Assembly (NCBI RefSeq): GCF_008329585.1
Contig: NZ_NPKP01000010.1
Span: 142,115-206,114, forward strand
From: Mycolicibacterium sp. P9-22
GTDB lineage: Bacteria > Actinomycetota > Actinomycetes > Mycobacteriales > Mycobacteriaceae
Direction: 5' to 3'
Length of the DNA stretch: 64,000 bases
In this document: in pieces, positions 8,252 to 16,742 of the stretch
Position numbering within the stretch: the first letter of the stretch is position 1
Layout of the letters: each line of letters starts with the position of its first letter
Notes under the pieces: generated by a model
What the model was told of the DNA's origin: nothing
Database searches by the model: none
What the model saw: only the letters and a program-made list of their open reading frames with translations
Program-made: the position numbers and the translations under genes

Positions 8252-9361
8252 TCAGCCCTTCGGTGGGGCCGGTGTGGCACCCGCCAGCTGCTCGGAGCCC
8301 TGCGATTCCATCTTGTGGAACAGCTCGGTGTAGTAGGGCAGGCACTGCGCCATCGCCTGTTCGGTGGTGAACAGCGGCTCGTATCCCAGATCGCGGCGCG
8401 CCTTGGCGATCGAGAAGTAGTTGTTCAGGTAAAGCCGTTCCACGGCAAGGGGTTCCACCAGTGGCTCACGGATGCCGTATTTGAAGTGCAGCCACTGCCA
8501 GCCCATCATCACCTTGTGTACGAGCTTGCCGGAAACCCGGAAATTCGGCAGGTTGCGACCGCAAGCCGCAACGACGGGACGGGCGAACTCGAACATGTTG
8601 AGCGGTTCGCCGTCATTGATGAAATAGGCCTGGCCGGGCGCGGTTCCACCGGGGACCAGATGTTCGGCGGCCAGGATGAACCCGTGAATCAGGTTGTGCA
8701 CGTAGGAGTTGTCCAGCTTGATGTTCTTGTTGCCGACGAGCACCTTGACGTGCCCGGCCAGCACATTCTCGAACACCTTGCGGAACATGGTCTGATCGCC
8801 GCGGCCCCAGATGCCGCTGGGCCGGATGGAACAGGTGAGCATGCCGTGCTCACCGTTCTGGCCCAGCACGAACTGCTCGGCGACGACCTTGGTCTCGGTG
8901 TACAGATCGTTGAAACGGCTTGTGTAGGGCAGGGTTTCGTCACCGTTCTGGATGTCCTGGCCACCCATCACCACGCTGTTGGATGCGGTGTAGACGAAGC
9001 GCTTGACCCCAGCGGCCTGGCCGGCGCGCACCAAGTTCTTGGTGCCCTCGACGTTCACGCCGAAACTGCGCTTGCGGTACTCCTCGGTGACCGAGGCGCC
9101 GCCCATCAGGTCGATGATCGCTGCGGTGTGGATGACGGTGTCGACACCGTCGACGGCGGCGGCCACATCGGCGGTGTCGGTGATATCGCCGACGACGGTC
9201 TGCAGCTTCGGGTGCGCCGGCAGTGGGGACGGCACCCGGTCGAAGGAGCGGACGTCGTGCCCGCGGTCGAGCAGTGTGGTCACCAGGTTGGCGCCGACGA
9301 AGCCGGAGCCCCCGGTCACCAGGACTCGGCCCAGGTCAGTGCGCAGTGTTGGGTCACCCAT
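8252..9361 (-). CDS. hsd: 3beta-hydroxysteroid dehydrogenase (Rv1106c-type)
   Basis: NAD-dependent oxidation of 3beta-hydroxysteroids such as cholesterol with isomerisation to the 4-ene-3-one, the first ring step of cholesterol catabolism. The 369-residue protein has a Rossmann motif VTGGSGFVGANL, the catalytic YTETK, and the long 3beta-HSD C-terminal part ending with a proline-rich tail. Length and the neighbour order hsd-xseB-xseA match M. tuberculosis Rv1106c-Rv1108c, whose Rv1106c product is a characterised cholesterol dehydrogenase. ATG at 9361 follows a KstR-type box (9376-9389), so induction by cholesterol metabolites is likely. Confidence 0.88.
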   Translation of the reverse strand: MGDPTLRTDLGRVLVTGGSGFVGANLVTTLLDRGHDVRSFDRVPSPLPAHPKLQTVVGDITDTADVAAAVDGVDTVIHTAAIIDLMGGASVTEEYRKRSFGVNVEGTKNLVRAGQAAGVKRFVYTASNSVVMGGQDIQNGDETLPYTSRFNDLYTETKVVAEQFVLGQNGEHGMLTCSIRPSGIWGRGDQTMFRKVFENVLAGHVKVLVGNKNIKLDNSYVHNLIHGFILAAEHLVPGGTAPGQAYFINDGEPLNMFEFARPVVAACGRNLPNFRVSGKLVHKVMMGWQWLHFKYGIREPLVEPLAVERLYLNNYFSIAKARRDLGYEPLFTTEQAMAQCLPYYTELFHKMESQGSEQLAGATPAPPKG

Positions 9362-9375
9362 CTGGCCAGGGTAAC

Positions 9376-9389
9376 TGAAACGTGTTCCA
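9376..9389 (-). promoter_or_regulatory. KstR-type operator upstream of hsd
   Basis: TGAAACGTGTTCCA fits the published KstR consensus TnnAACnnGTTnnA at every fixed position. It ends 14 nt before the hsd ATG. KstR is the TetR-family repressor of the upper cholesterol-catabolic regulon in mycobacteria, and the target gene has a matching function. Confidence 0.75.
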
Positions 9390-9434
9390 GTTTTGAAGCC
9401 CGGCGGGTGAAAGCGTCTCAGAGCGTTTGCACTG

Positions 9435-9647
9435 TCAACTTTCCTCGGGCTCGCCTGCGGCAAGCGTGTCGGCCACCTTCTTGCGCGCCCCGGCGAGGTG
9501 CTCCTCGCACCGTTTCGCCAGCTCCTCGCCGCGTTCCCAGAGCTTCAGGGACGCGTCCAGGTCGAGTCCGCCGTGCTCGAGCTGCGCCACCACCTCGATC
9601 AGTTCGTCGCGCGCCTCTTCGTACCCCATGTGACTAATGGGCTTCAT
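9435..9647 (-). CDS. xseB: Exodeoxyribonuclease VII small subunit
   Basis: Small subunit of exonuclease VII, which degrades single-stranded DNA to oligonucleotides. 70 residues with the family core GYEEARDELIEVV, LDASLKLWERGEELAKRCE and LAGARKKV, an antiparallel helical pair. ATG at 9647 is used because GAGGG lies 6 nt upstream; ATG 9629 is an alternative giving a protein six residues shorter. The chosen start overlaps the 3' end of xseA by 14 nt, so the two subunits are probably translationally coupled. Confidence 0.9.
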   Translation of the reverse strand: MKPISHMGYEEARDELIEVVAQLEHGGLDLDASLKLWERGEELAKRCEEHLAGARKKVADTLAAGEPEES

Positions 9648-10869
9648 CTGCACCCTCGCTGATTGTTGTGATGGCACCGTCGGCAACCCGCACCCGCAGC
9701 CGGGTGCCCGTCGGGGCGTCGTCGACCGATCGCAGGATGGGCCGGTCCTGCGGGCCCATCACCTGCACGACGGCGTAGCCGCGCGCCAGGGTGGCCGCCG
9801 GCCCCAGCGTGCCCAGGCGGGCGCTCAGATGCTCCAGGCGGTCGGTTTCGGCGGTGACAAGCCTGCCGATATCGCGGCGCGCGGTGCGCCGGGCCCGGTG
9901 GATCTCCTCGGCGCGCGCTTCCAGGGCCTGCAGGGGGCGGGCCAACACCGGCCGCGAGCGCAGCTGATCGATCACGTGTTGTTCGCGGCGCACCCAGTTG
10001 CGCAGGGATTGGGCGCTGCGCCGGCGCAGATCATCGACGCCGGCCTGCTCGGCGGCCGCGTCGGGCACCACCCGTTTGGCCGCATCGGTCGGGGTGGCCG
10101 CGCGCAGGTCGGCGACCAGATCGCAGAGCGGGTTGTCGGGTTCGTGCCCGACGGCGCTGATCACCGGGGTGGTGCAGGTGGCGATGGCCCGGCACAGGGT
10201 CTCGTCGGAGAACGGCAGCAGGTCTTCCACGCTGCCACCGCCACGGGCCACGATGATGACGTCGACTCCGCCGTCGGCGTCCAGGTCGGCGAGTGCCGCC
10301 ACGATCTGGGCGACCGCATTGGGTCCCTGCACGGCGGTGTTGCGCACCGCGAACCGCACCGCGGGCCAGCGTCCGGAGGCGATCGAGGTCACGTCATGTT
10401 CGGCCGCCGACGCGCGGCCGGTGATGAGGCCGATGGTGTTGGGCAGGAAGGGGATCGGGCGTTTGAGCCGGCGGTCGAACAGGCCCTCGGCTTCCAGCAG
10501 CCGGCGCAGCCGCTCGATGCGGGCGAGCAGCTCGCCCACCCCGACGGCGCGGATATCGCTGACCCGCAACGAGAAACTGCCGCGCGCGGTGTAGAACTGC
10601 GGTTTGCCGTGCACGATCACCTGGACGCCCTCGGCGAGTTGCACCGGCGCGTTGACCACCAGGTCACGCGGGCAGGTCAGCGACAGCGACATGTCGGCGG
10701 CCGGGTCGCGCAGCACCAGAAACGCGGTGGGCGAGCCGTGCCGCACGTTGAGCTGCGCGATCTGTCCCTCGACCCAGACCGTGCCGAGCCGGTCGATCCA
10801 CTTGGCCACCCGGGTTGCCACCGCGCGGACCGGCCACGGGTTCTCCGGGGATTGGCCGGGTTCGCTCAC
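9634..10869 (-). CDS. xseA: Exodeoxyribonuclease VII large subunit
   Basis: Catalytic large subunit of exonuclease VII, 411 residues. An N-terminal OB-fold (about 15-105; VWVEGQIAQLNVRHGSPTAFL) precedes the nuclease domain with GLITGRASAAEHDV, VIIVARGGGSVEDLLPFSDE and ISAVGHEPDNPLCDLVADLRA, the usual XseA landmarks. A coiled-coil part and a short C-terminal domain follow. The GTG at 10869 overlaps the upstream stop by 4 nt and the 3' end overlaps xseB, so lipid-droplet gene-xseA-xseB form one unit. Confidence 0.96.
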   Translation of the reverse strand: MSEPGQSPENPWPVRAVATRVAKWIDRLGTVWVEGQIAQLNVRHGSPTAFLVLRDPAADMSLSLTCPRDLVVNAPVQLAEGVQVIVHGKPQFYTARGSFSLRVSDIRAVGVGELLARIERLRRLLEAEGLFDRRLKRPIPFLPNTIGLITGRASAAEHDVTSIASGRWPAVRFAVRNTAVQGPNAVAQIVAALADLDADGGVDVIIVARGGGSVEDLLPFSDETLCRAIATCTTPVISAVGHEPDNPLCDLVADLRAATPTDAAKRVVPDAAAEQAGVDDLRRRSAQSLRNWVRREQHVIDQLRSRPVLARPLQALEARAEEIHRARRTARRDIGRLVTAETDRLEHLSARLGTLGPAATLARGYAVVQVMGPQDRPILRSVDDAPTGTRLRVRVADGAITTISEGADEAH

Positions 10870-11438
10870 TTCGCCGACGCGCGGGTGATCCTGTTGGCGA
10901 GCAGCGTCTGGAACGGGGCGCGGGCCTTGTTGGCCTCCTCGAACGCCAGCAGGGCCTCGAGGTCGGCGACCTTCAGTGAGGTCATCCGGGCCCGCAGCTG
11001 CGCCAGCGTCAGCGACTCGTAGCCGAGCTCCTCGACGATGCCCGGAGCGCTGCCGTTGGTGGCGGCCTTCGGGGCTTCCGCCTGCTCCGGTTCGCCCTCA
11101 CTGAAGAGCGCGAATCGCCCCTCGGTGCGGCGCGCCGAGGAGATATCGGACACAACGTCGTCATCGGAGAGGTCCTTGAACGGGTCGTCGGGCAGGTCCT
11201 CGTCGAAGGTCGCCCATTCCGGCTGCTCATCCTTGGGCGGGAACAGCTCCTCGAGCGCTTCATCGCCGCGATTCACCAGATCGGCGACGTCCTGCTGCAC
11301 CTTCATCACCAGGTGCGCCAACTGGCTGGCCACCGTCATCGGGTAGGTCAGGATCGTCTGCGGGAGCTTGCGTGTCTCGTCCAGCGCGGTCACCGCCGCA
11401 CCCACAAGCAGTCGGACTCCGTATGGTGCAGTTGCCAT
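10866..11438 (-). CDS. Lipid droplet-associated protein (Rv1109c-type)
   Basis: 190-residue protein conserved between xseA and ispH in mycobacteria. The N-terminal third is hydrophobic and amphipathic (VRLLVGAAVTALDE ... TILTYPMTVASQLAHLV) and resembles the lipid-droplet coat protein MLDS of Rhodococcus. The middle is acidic and probably disordered, and a helical C-terminus (LTLAQLRARMTSLKVADLE) follows. It starts 53 nt from the divergent ispH and overlaps xseA by 4 nt. A structural or binding role on triacylglycerol inclusions is known for the family relative and inferred here. The acyltransferase-like gene at 39967 would fit the same physiology. Confidence 0.7.
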   Translation of the reverse strand: MATAPYGVRLLVGAAVTALDETRKLPQTILTYPMTVASQLAHLVMKVQQDVADLVNRGDEALEELFPPKDEQPEWATFDEDLPDDPFKDLSDDDVVSDISSARRTEGRFALFSEGEPEQAEAPKAATNGSAPGIVEELGYESLTLAQLRARMTSLKVADLEALLAFEEANKARAPFQTLLANRITRASAK

Positions 11439-11491
11439 GGGTGCAGCCTACGGCTGGCCGGGAGGGCACGCCGGTAAGTACCCTTGGATGT

Positions 11492-12493
11492 ATGCCACCA
11501 ACCGTCAACATGGGTATTCCGGGCGCCGCCAGCTCGGTCAGTTCACGGGTGGTGGGCAAACGGGTCCTGCTCGCCGAGCCGCGCGGCTACTGCGCGGGCG
11601 TGGATCGCGCCGTCGAAACCGTGGAACGAGCCCTCGAAAAGCACGGCGCCCCCATCTACGTGCGCCACGAGATCGTGCACAACCGCTACGTGGTGGACAC
11701 GCTGGCCAAGGCCGGTGCCGTCTTCGTCGAACAGACCGATGAGGTGCCCGAAGGCGCCATCGTCGTCTTCTCCGCGCACGGTGTCGCGCCGACCGTCCAC
11801 GTCGAGGCCGCGGCCCGCAATCTGCAGACCATCGACGCGACCTGCCCGCTGGTGACCAAGGTGCACAACGAGGCCAAACGGTTCGCCCGCGACGATTACG
11901 ACATCCTGCTCGTCGGCCACGAGGGCCACGAAGAGGTCGTCGGCACCGCCGGTGAGGCGCCCGATCACGTGCAGGTCGTCGACAATCCGGACGCCGTCGA
12001 CAAGGTCACCGTCCGGGACCCGAACAAGGTGATCTGGTTGTCGCAGACCACGCTGAGTGTCGACGAGACCATGGAGACGGTGCGCAGGCTGCGGGAGAAG
12101 TTCCCCACGCTGCAGGATCCGCCGAGCGATGACATCTGCTACGCCACCCAGAACCGGCAGGTCGCGGTGAAGGCGATGGCGCCCGAATGCGAGCTGGTGA
12201 TTGTCGTCGGCTCGAAGAACTCGTCGAACTCGGTGCGCCTCGTCGAGGTGGCCCTCGGTGCCGGATCGCAGAGCTCCTACCTGGTCGACTACGCCGACGA
12301 TATCGACCCGGCCTGGTTCTCCGGCGTCACCACCGTGGGTGTCACCTCCGGTGCCTCGGTCCCCGAGATCCTGGTGCGTGGCGTGCTGGACCGGCTGGCC
12401 GAATACGGCTACGGCACGGTGCAACCGGTGACGACGGCCAACGAGACACTCGTGTTCGCGCTACCCCGGGAGATCCGCCCGCCGCGCCACTGA
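11492..12493 (+). CDS. ispH: 4-hydroxy-3-methylbut-2-enyl diphosphate reductase
   Basis: Iron-sulfur enzyme for the last MEP-pathway step, reducing HMBPP to IPP and DMAPP for isoprenoids. 333 residues. The three cluster cysteines are in RGYCAGVD (Cys34), DATCPLV and DDICYATQNR, with the substrate-binding VRHEIVHN, VFSAHGVAP and VTSGASVPE motifs. It closely resembles M. tuberculosis LytB2 (Rv1110), including the start at PPTVNMGIPGA. ATG at 11492; promoter expected in the short gap shared with the divergent lipid-droplet gene. It is followed 17 nt later by a penicillin-binding protein gene, possibly in the same transcript. Confidence 0.96.
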   Translation: MPPTVNMGIPGAASSVSSRVVGKRVLLAEPRGYCAGVDRAVETVERALEKHGAPIYVRHEIVHNRYVVDTLAKAGAVFVEQTDEVPEGAIVVFSAHGVAPTVHVEAAARNLQTIDATCPLVTKVHNEAKRFARDDYDILLVGHEGHEEVVGTAGEAPDHVQVVDNPDAVDKVTVRDPNKVIWLSQTTLSVDETMETVRRLREKFPTLQDPPSDDICYATQNRQVAVKAMAPECELVIVVGSKNSSNSVRLVEVALGAGSQSSYLVDYADDIDPAWFSGVTTVGVTSGASVPEILVRGVLDRLAEYGYGTVQPVTTANETLVFALPREIRPPRH

Positions 12494-12510
12494 CGGTACG
12501 TTCGTGCCCT

Positions 12511-14268
12511 GTGGCCCTTCTCCGCGGAATCCCCGCTGTCCTGCTCGCCATCGTGCTGCTGCTCGCCGGCTGCAGTGACACCGAAGACCGGCTGAACACC
12601 GCCGTAAACGGGTTCGTCGAGGCACTCAACCGCGCCGATGCGCCCGCGGCGGCCGCGCTGACCACCGATCCGGCGTCCGCCGACGTGCTCGCCAAGCTCT
12701 ACGCGAGCCTGGGCAAGGATGTCCGCTTCGAGGTGTCCGAGGTGCAGCGTGCGGAGGACGCGGCGACGTTCACGTTGGCCGCGACGTGGAAGTTCGGGCC
12801 CGAGAAGGCCACCGAGTGGACCTATACGACCCACGGCAGCGCCAAGGCCGGGGGAGACGACTGGAAGATCCGGTGGGACCCCGCCACCGTGGCGCCCGGC
12901 CTCGACGAGGGCCCGCTGTCCTACAGCACCCTCGGTCCGCAACCGGCCGCCCGGGTGCTGGACCGCACCGGCGCGGACCTGCTCACCCAGCACATCGTCA
13001 CCCTCGTCGATATCGCACCCGGCGCCGATGTGAACACCGTTGCCGCGCTGCTCAATCCGGTCGCGCCGACGATCACCCCGGAGTCACTCACCGGTGAGCT
13101 CGCGGCGGGCAAAACCGTCACCGCCGTCACCTTGCGCGAGGAAGACCTGCTACCGATCCAGGATCAGCTCGCCGCGCTGCCGAATGTGACGCTGCGCCCG
13201 CAGACCCGGCTGCTGGCCACCGACCGAGCGCTGACGTCGCCGACGCTGTCGGGACTGTCCGAGCTGTGGCAGCAGCGCAGCGACGCCGCGGCCGGCTGGG
13301 CGGTGTCCGCGCAGACCGCGTCGGGTCCCAGGCGGGTCGGCGGCCAGGATGCCGAACCGGTCGGTGACATCTCCAGCACCCTGGACATCGCCATGCTGCG
13401 CGCCGCCGAGAACGCCCTGGCCCCGCTGACGACGCCGGCCGCGATCGTGGCCATCCAGCCGTCCACCGGCAACCTGCTCGCCGTCGCGCAGAACGCGCCC
13501 GCCGACGCGCAGGGTCCGATCGCGCTGACCGGTCTGTATCCGCCGGGTTCGACGTTCAAGACGGTGACGGTGTCGGCCGCTCTGCAGGCCGGCCAGGTCA
13601 CCCCGGACAGCATCGTCGGCTGCCCCGGCACCGAGAACATCGAGGGCCGCCAGATCCCCAACGACGACAACTTCGCGCTCGGCGACGTCCCGCTGCACAC
13701 GGCATTCGCGCGGTCCTGCAACACCACCATGGGCCGGCTGGCGGTCAACCTGCCACCCGACGGCCTGACCAAGGCCGCCGCGCAGCTCGGTCTGGGGATC
13801 GACTACGTCGCACCCGGCATGACGACGGTCACCGGGTCGGTGCCGGTCGCCGACACCTCCGCGCTGCGCGTCGAGGAGGGCATCGGGCAGGGCAAGGTCA
13901 CCGCGTCGCCGTTCGGGATGGCACTGGTCGCCGCGACGCTGGCGCATGGCTCGGTGCCTGCGCCGACGATCGTGCAGGGCGAGCCGGGCGTGCCGAACAG
14001 CACCCCTGAGCCGCTGCCGAGCGGTGTCGACGAGCAGGTGCGGGCGATGATGCGCGAGACGGTCACCGGCGGCACCGCCACCCAGCTGCAGGACATCCCG
14101 GACATGCTCGGCAAGACCGGCACCGCCGAATACATCGACGACACCCACGCGCATGGCTGGTTCGTCGGCATCCGCAGTGATCTCGCGCTGGCGGTGTTCG
14201 TCAGCGATGCGGGCAGCTCAACGCCCGCGGTGGACGCGGCGGGTGAGTTCTTGCGCAGCACGCCTTGA
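12511..14268 (+). CDS. Lipoprotein class B penicillin-binding protein (PBP-lipo type)
   Basis: Peptidoglycan DD-transpeptidase, 585 residues, anchored to the membrane as a lipoprotein. The signal peptide ends in the lipobox LAGC (Cys21). Residues about 25-140 form an NTF2-like/MecA N-type domain, followed by the PBP dimer region and the transpeptidase domain. Its catalytic motifs are complete: STFK (Ser347, Lys350), SCN (402-404) and KTG (535-537). GTG at 12511 was chosen because it places the signal peptide at the N-terminus, 17 nt after ispH. The match is to the mycobacterial PBP-lipo (Rv2864c) type, which in M. tuberculosis lies near ispG instead of ispH. Confidence 0.9.
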   Translation: MALLRGIPAVLLAIVLLLAGCSDTEDRLNTAVNGFVEALNRADAPAAAALTTDPASADVLAKLYASLGKDVRFEVSEVQRAEDAATFTLAATWKFGPEKATEWTYTTHGSAKAGGDDWKIRWDPATVAPGLDEGPLSYSTLGPQPAARVLDRTGADLLTQHIVTLVDIAPGADVNTVAALLNPVAPTITPESLTGELAAGKTVTAVTLREEDLLPIQDQLAALPNVTLRPQTRLLATDRALTSPTLSGLSELWQQRSDAAAGWAVSAQTASGPRRVGGQDAEPVGDISSTLDIAMLRAAENALAPLTTPAAIVAIQPSTGNLLAVAQNAPADAQGPIALTGLYPPGSTFKTVTVSAALQAGQVTPDSIVGCPGTENIEGRQIPNDDNFALGDVPLHTAFARSCNTTMGRLAVNLPPDGLTKAAAQLGLGIDYVAPGMTTVTGSVPVADTSALRVEEGIGQGKVTASPFGMALVAATLAHGSVPAPTIVQGEPGVPNSTPEPLPSGVDEQVRAMMRETVTGGTATQLQDIPDMLGKTGTAEYIDDTHAHGWFVGIRSDLALAVFVSDAGSSTPAVDAAGEFLRSTP

Positions 14269-14270
14269 CG

Positions 14271-14323
14271 AACGTCGACCTGTCGTCGGCCCGATGCCGA
14301 TCTGGCGACGACAAGTCGACGTT
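14271..14323. terminator. Bidirectional hairpin terminator
   Basis: An 18-bp stem with one mismatch: AACGTCGACCTGTCGTCG pairs with 14306-14323 across a 17-nt loop. It starts 2 nt after the penicillin-binding protein stop and lies 18 nt before the convergent DUF6542 stop. No U-tract follows, as is common for mycobacterial terminators. Confidence 0.6.
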
Positions 14324-14341
14324 GGCGAAGCCTCGGTGAGC

Positions 14342-15469
14342 TCAGTAGTCGTCGTCGCGGCGGTGGCCGGCGCGCGGGCGGGTGCGGTGCTCGGTGTGCC
14401 GTTCCTCGTCGCTGCTGCGGTAACGCACCCGCGAGACGGGATGGTGGCTGCTGTCGGTGGGCGACGAGCGACGCGGACGCTCCGGATACGGATCCTGGCG
14501 ATCGTCGGGACGCCCATAGCCCGGCTCGTAGCCGTCCGGCCGCGGACGGCGCCGCGGGCGCTCGTAGTCCGCCGCGTCGCGCGGGTCATAGGGGTCATAA
14601 CCGCGTGACGGCGGCGGGGTGCGGCGCGGGTCCCGGGGCTCGCGGGCCGACGGGTTGCGGGGGCGGCGCGGCTGACGCTCGCCGGGCAGCGGCGGTTCAC
14701 CCTGACGGCGCGGTCGGCCCGAGCGTTCCCGGGCGGCGGCACGCTCGCGACGATCCGCGGCCGCGGCCGATGCCGCGATATCGGATTCCGGCGGCCGGTT
14801 GTGCCTGGCGCGGGAGGGCTCACCGGTGCGCGGGGTGCGGCGCGGCGGCTCGTAGGGGTCGGCGGCCTCGCGGCGGGGCCGCCGTGGGGTCCGGACCGGT
14901 TCGTCCTCGTCGACCGGGGCGGTGCTACGGGCGAATCGGCGGGCGGCGCGGCGCGGAGTCTCGGCGGGCGGATCCGCGGCATCGACGGCGGCGGGTGGAG
15001 TGCCACGGTCGAGGTACCAGCGGGCCATCCCGACCAGCAGCACCGCCGCCGAGGTGAAGAACATCAGCGGGAAACGTTCGATCAGTGGATAGCCGCAGTT
15101 GATCGCGATGTCCTTGAGCCCGCCGAGCTGGCCACCGTGGAACAGGAAGTAGGCGGTGGGGACGGCGACGAACAGGATCAGCGGGGGCTGGGTGACCGCG
15201 GTGAACAGTCCACCGCGACGCACCAGGACCACCGCGGCCAGACAGCCCAGCACATAGAAGGTGGCGAACACGGCGCCGAGTTCCTTGTTACCGGTACCCG
15301 CGTCATAGGCGAAGCCGACGGCCGTCGCCGTCACTGCCAACAGGGTGGCGCCCCACCACGGCAATCCGGACGGCAGACCCGGCAGACTCGGTGGCAGCAA
15401 CCCCTGGAATCGGGGGAGCGCGGAGCGGTGATCAACCGACTCCGTCGGCTCTGCTGACTGACCTGACAC
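14342..15469 (-). CDS. DUF6542 membrane protein with Arg/Pro-rich tail
   Basis: 375-residue integral membrane protein matching the position of Rv1111c, beside ychF. Four hydrophobic helices are seen in about the first 165 residues (WWGATLLAVTATAVGFAY, LGAVFATFYVLGCLAAVVLV, PPLILFVAVPTAYFLF, PLMFFTSAAVLLVGMA). The remaining 200 or so residues are a charged, low-complexity tail full of RRP, DPYDP and PPRRT-like repeats, probably disordered and cytoplasmic. GTG at 15469 was chosen because upstream residues look non-coding. Function unknown. It is divergent from ychF (83-nt gap). Confidence 0.82.
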   Translation of the reverse strand: MSGQSAEPTESVDHRSALPRFQGLLPPSLPGLPSGLPWWGATLLAVTATAVGFAYDAGTGNKELGAVFATFYVLGCLAAVVLVRRGGLFTAVTQPPLILFVAVPTAYFLFHGGQLGGLKDIAINCGYPLIERFPLMFFTSAAVLLVGMARWYLDRGTPPAAVDAADPPAETPRRAARRFARSTAPVDEDEPVRTPRRPRREAADPYEPPRRTPRTGEPSRARHNRPPESDIAASAAAADRRERAAARERSGRPRRQGEPPLPGERQPRRPRNPSAREPRDPRRTPPPSRGYDPYDPRDAADYERPRRRPRPDGYEPGYGRPDDRQDPYPERPRRSSPTDSSHHPVSRVRYRSSDEERHTEHRTRPRAGHRRDDDY

Positions 15470-15552
15470 ATGTTGACCGTACCGGCTGTAACTGCGGGTG
15501 CGCTGCCAGCACACGCTGAGGAGATCGTCACAACCCTTAGACTCTGGAGTCC

Positions 15553-16626
15553 GTGAGCTTGAACCTCGGAATCGTCGGTCTCCCCAATGTCGGCAAGTCG
15601 ACCCTTTTCAACGCGTTGACGCGGAACGATGTGCTGGCGGCGAACTATCCGTTCGCGACCATCGAGCCCAATGAGGGTGTGGTGGCGTTACCGGACCCCC
15701 GGCTGGACAAACTCGCCGAGATCTTCGGCTCCGAGAAGACCGTGCCGGCGCCGGTGACGTTCGTCGATATCGCCGGCATCGTGAAGGGCGCGTCCGAGGG
15801 CGCCGGGCTGGGCAACAAGTTCCTGGCCAACATCCGCGAGTGCGATGCCATCTGCCAGGTGGTGCGGGCGTTCGCCGATGACGACGTCGTGCACGTCGAC
15901 GGCCGGGTGGACCCGCGGTCGGATATCGAGGTCATCGAGACCGAGCTGATCCTGGCCGATATGCAGACGCTGGAGAAGGCCGTGCCGCGGCTGGAGAAGG
16001 AAGCGCGCACCAACAAGGATCGCAAGGCCGTGCTGGAGGCGGCGGTGGCGGCGCAGGCGGTGCTCGACACCGGCAAGACGCTCTTCTCGGCCGGGAGCGA
16101 CGTGTCGCTGCTGCGCGAGCTGAACCTGATGACCACCAAGCCGTTCCTGTACGTGTTCAACGCCGACGAGGCGGTGCTCACCGATGAGGCCAAGCAGGCC
16201 GAATTGCGCGCACTGGTGGCCCCGGCGGATGCGGTGTTCCTGGACGCCAAGATCGAGTCGGAGCTGATTGAGCTCGACGACGAGTCGGCGGCCGAATTGC
16301 TGGAGTCGATCGGGCAGACCGAGCGTGGCCTGGATGCGTTGGCGCGGGCCGGTTTCCACACCCTGAACCTGCAGACCTATCTGACCGCCGGGCCGAAAGA
16401 GTCGCGTGCGTGGACGATTCACCGCGGTGACACCGCGCCGAAGGCGGCCGGGGTGATCCACACCGATTTCGAGAAGGGCTTCATCAAGGCCGAGATCGTG
16501 TCCTTCGCCGATCTGGTCGAGGCCGGGTCGATGGCCGCGGCCAAGGCCGCGGGCAAGGTCCGGATGGAGGGCAAGGACTACGTGATGGCCGACGGGGATG
16601 TGGTGGAGTTCCGCTTCAACGTGTAG
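15553..16626 (+). CDS. ychF: Redox-regulated ATPase YchF (Obg-family)
   Basis: Universally conserved P-loop NTPase of the Obg family that prefers ATP and associates with ribosomes. 357 residues with P-loop GLPNVGKST, switch II region DIAGIVKGASEGAGLG, a coiled-coil insertion (about 125-200) and a C-terminal TGS domain (TAGPKESRAWTIHRGDTAPKA onward). GTG at 15553. The final codons, encoding VVEFRFNV, are imperfectly repeated 1.7 kb downstream (18334-18357), suggesting that an element inserted at this 3' end and restored the reading frame. Confidence 0.97.
   Translation: MSLNLGIVGLPNVGKSTLFNALTRNDVLAANYPFATIEPNEGVVALPDPRLDKLAEIFGSEKTVPAPVTFVDIAGIVKGASEGAGLGNKFLANIRECDAICQVVRAFADDDVVHVDGRVDPRSDIEVIETELILADMQTLEKAVPRLEKEARTNKDRKAVLEAAVAAQAVLDTGKTLFSAGSDVSLLRELNLMTTKPFLYVFNADEAVLTDEAKQAELRALVAPADAVFLDAKIESELIELDDESAAELLESIGQTERGLDALARAGFHTLNLQTYLTAGPKESRAWTIHRGDTAPKAAGVIHTDFEKGFIKAEIVSFADLVEAGSMAAAKAAGKVRMEGKDYVMADGDVVEFRFNV
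16603..16626 (+). repeat. Direct repeat, copy A (ychF 3' end)
   Basis: The last 24 nt of ychF, matching 18334-18357 at 21 of 24 positions with an exact 12-nt core CCGCTTCAACGT. The repeat marks the left boundary of the OLD-like insert. Confidence 0.7.
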
Positions 16627-16742
16627 CCGGTTTGCCGGATCGTGTTCCAAAGTGCTGTGCGCCGCCCAGGAACGAGAGCAGTTGGTGGGAGCCGTGTTGA
16701 ATCGCAGACTCAAACCGTTGACCCGGTGCCGGTGAGGTTGAC

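Noticed and set aside
9637..11022. A 461-codon + strand frame over xseA and its neighbour
   Set aside because: Opposite-strand shadow of xseA, whose OB-fold and nuclease motifs are unambiguous on the minus strand.
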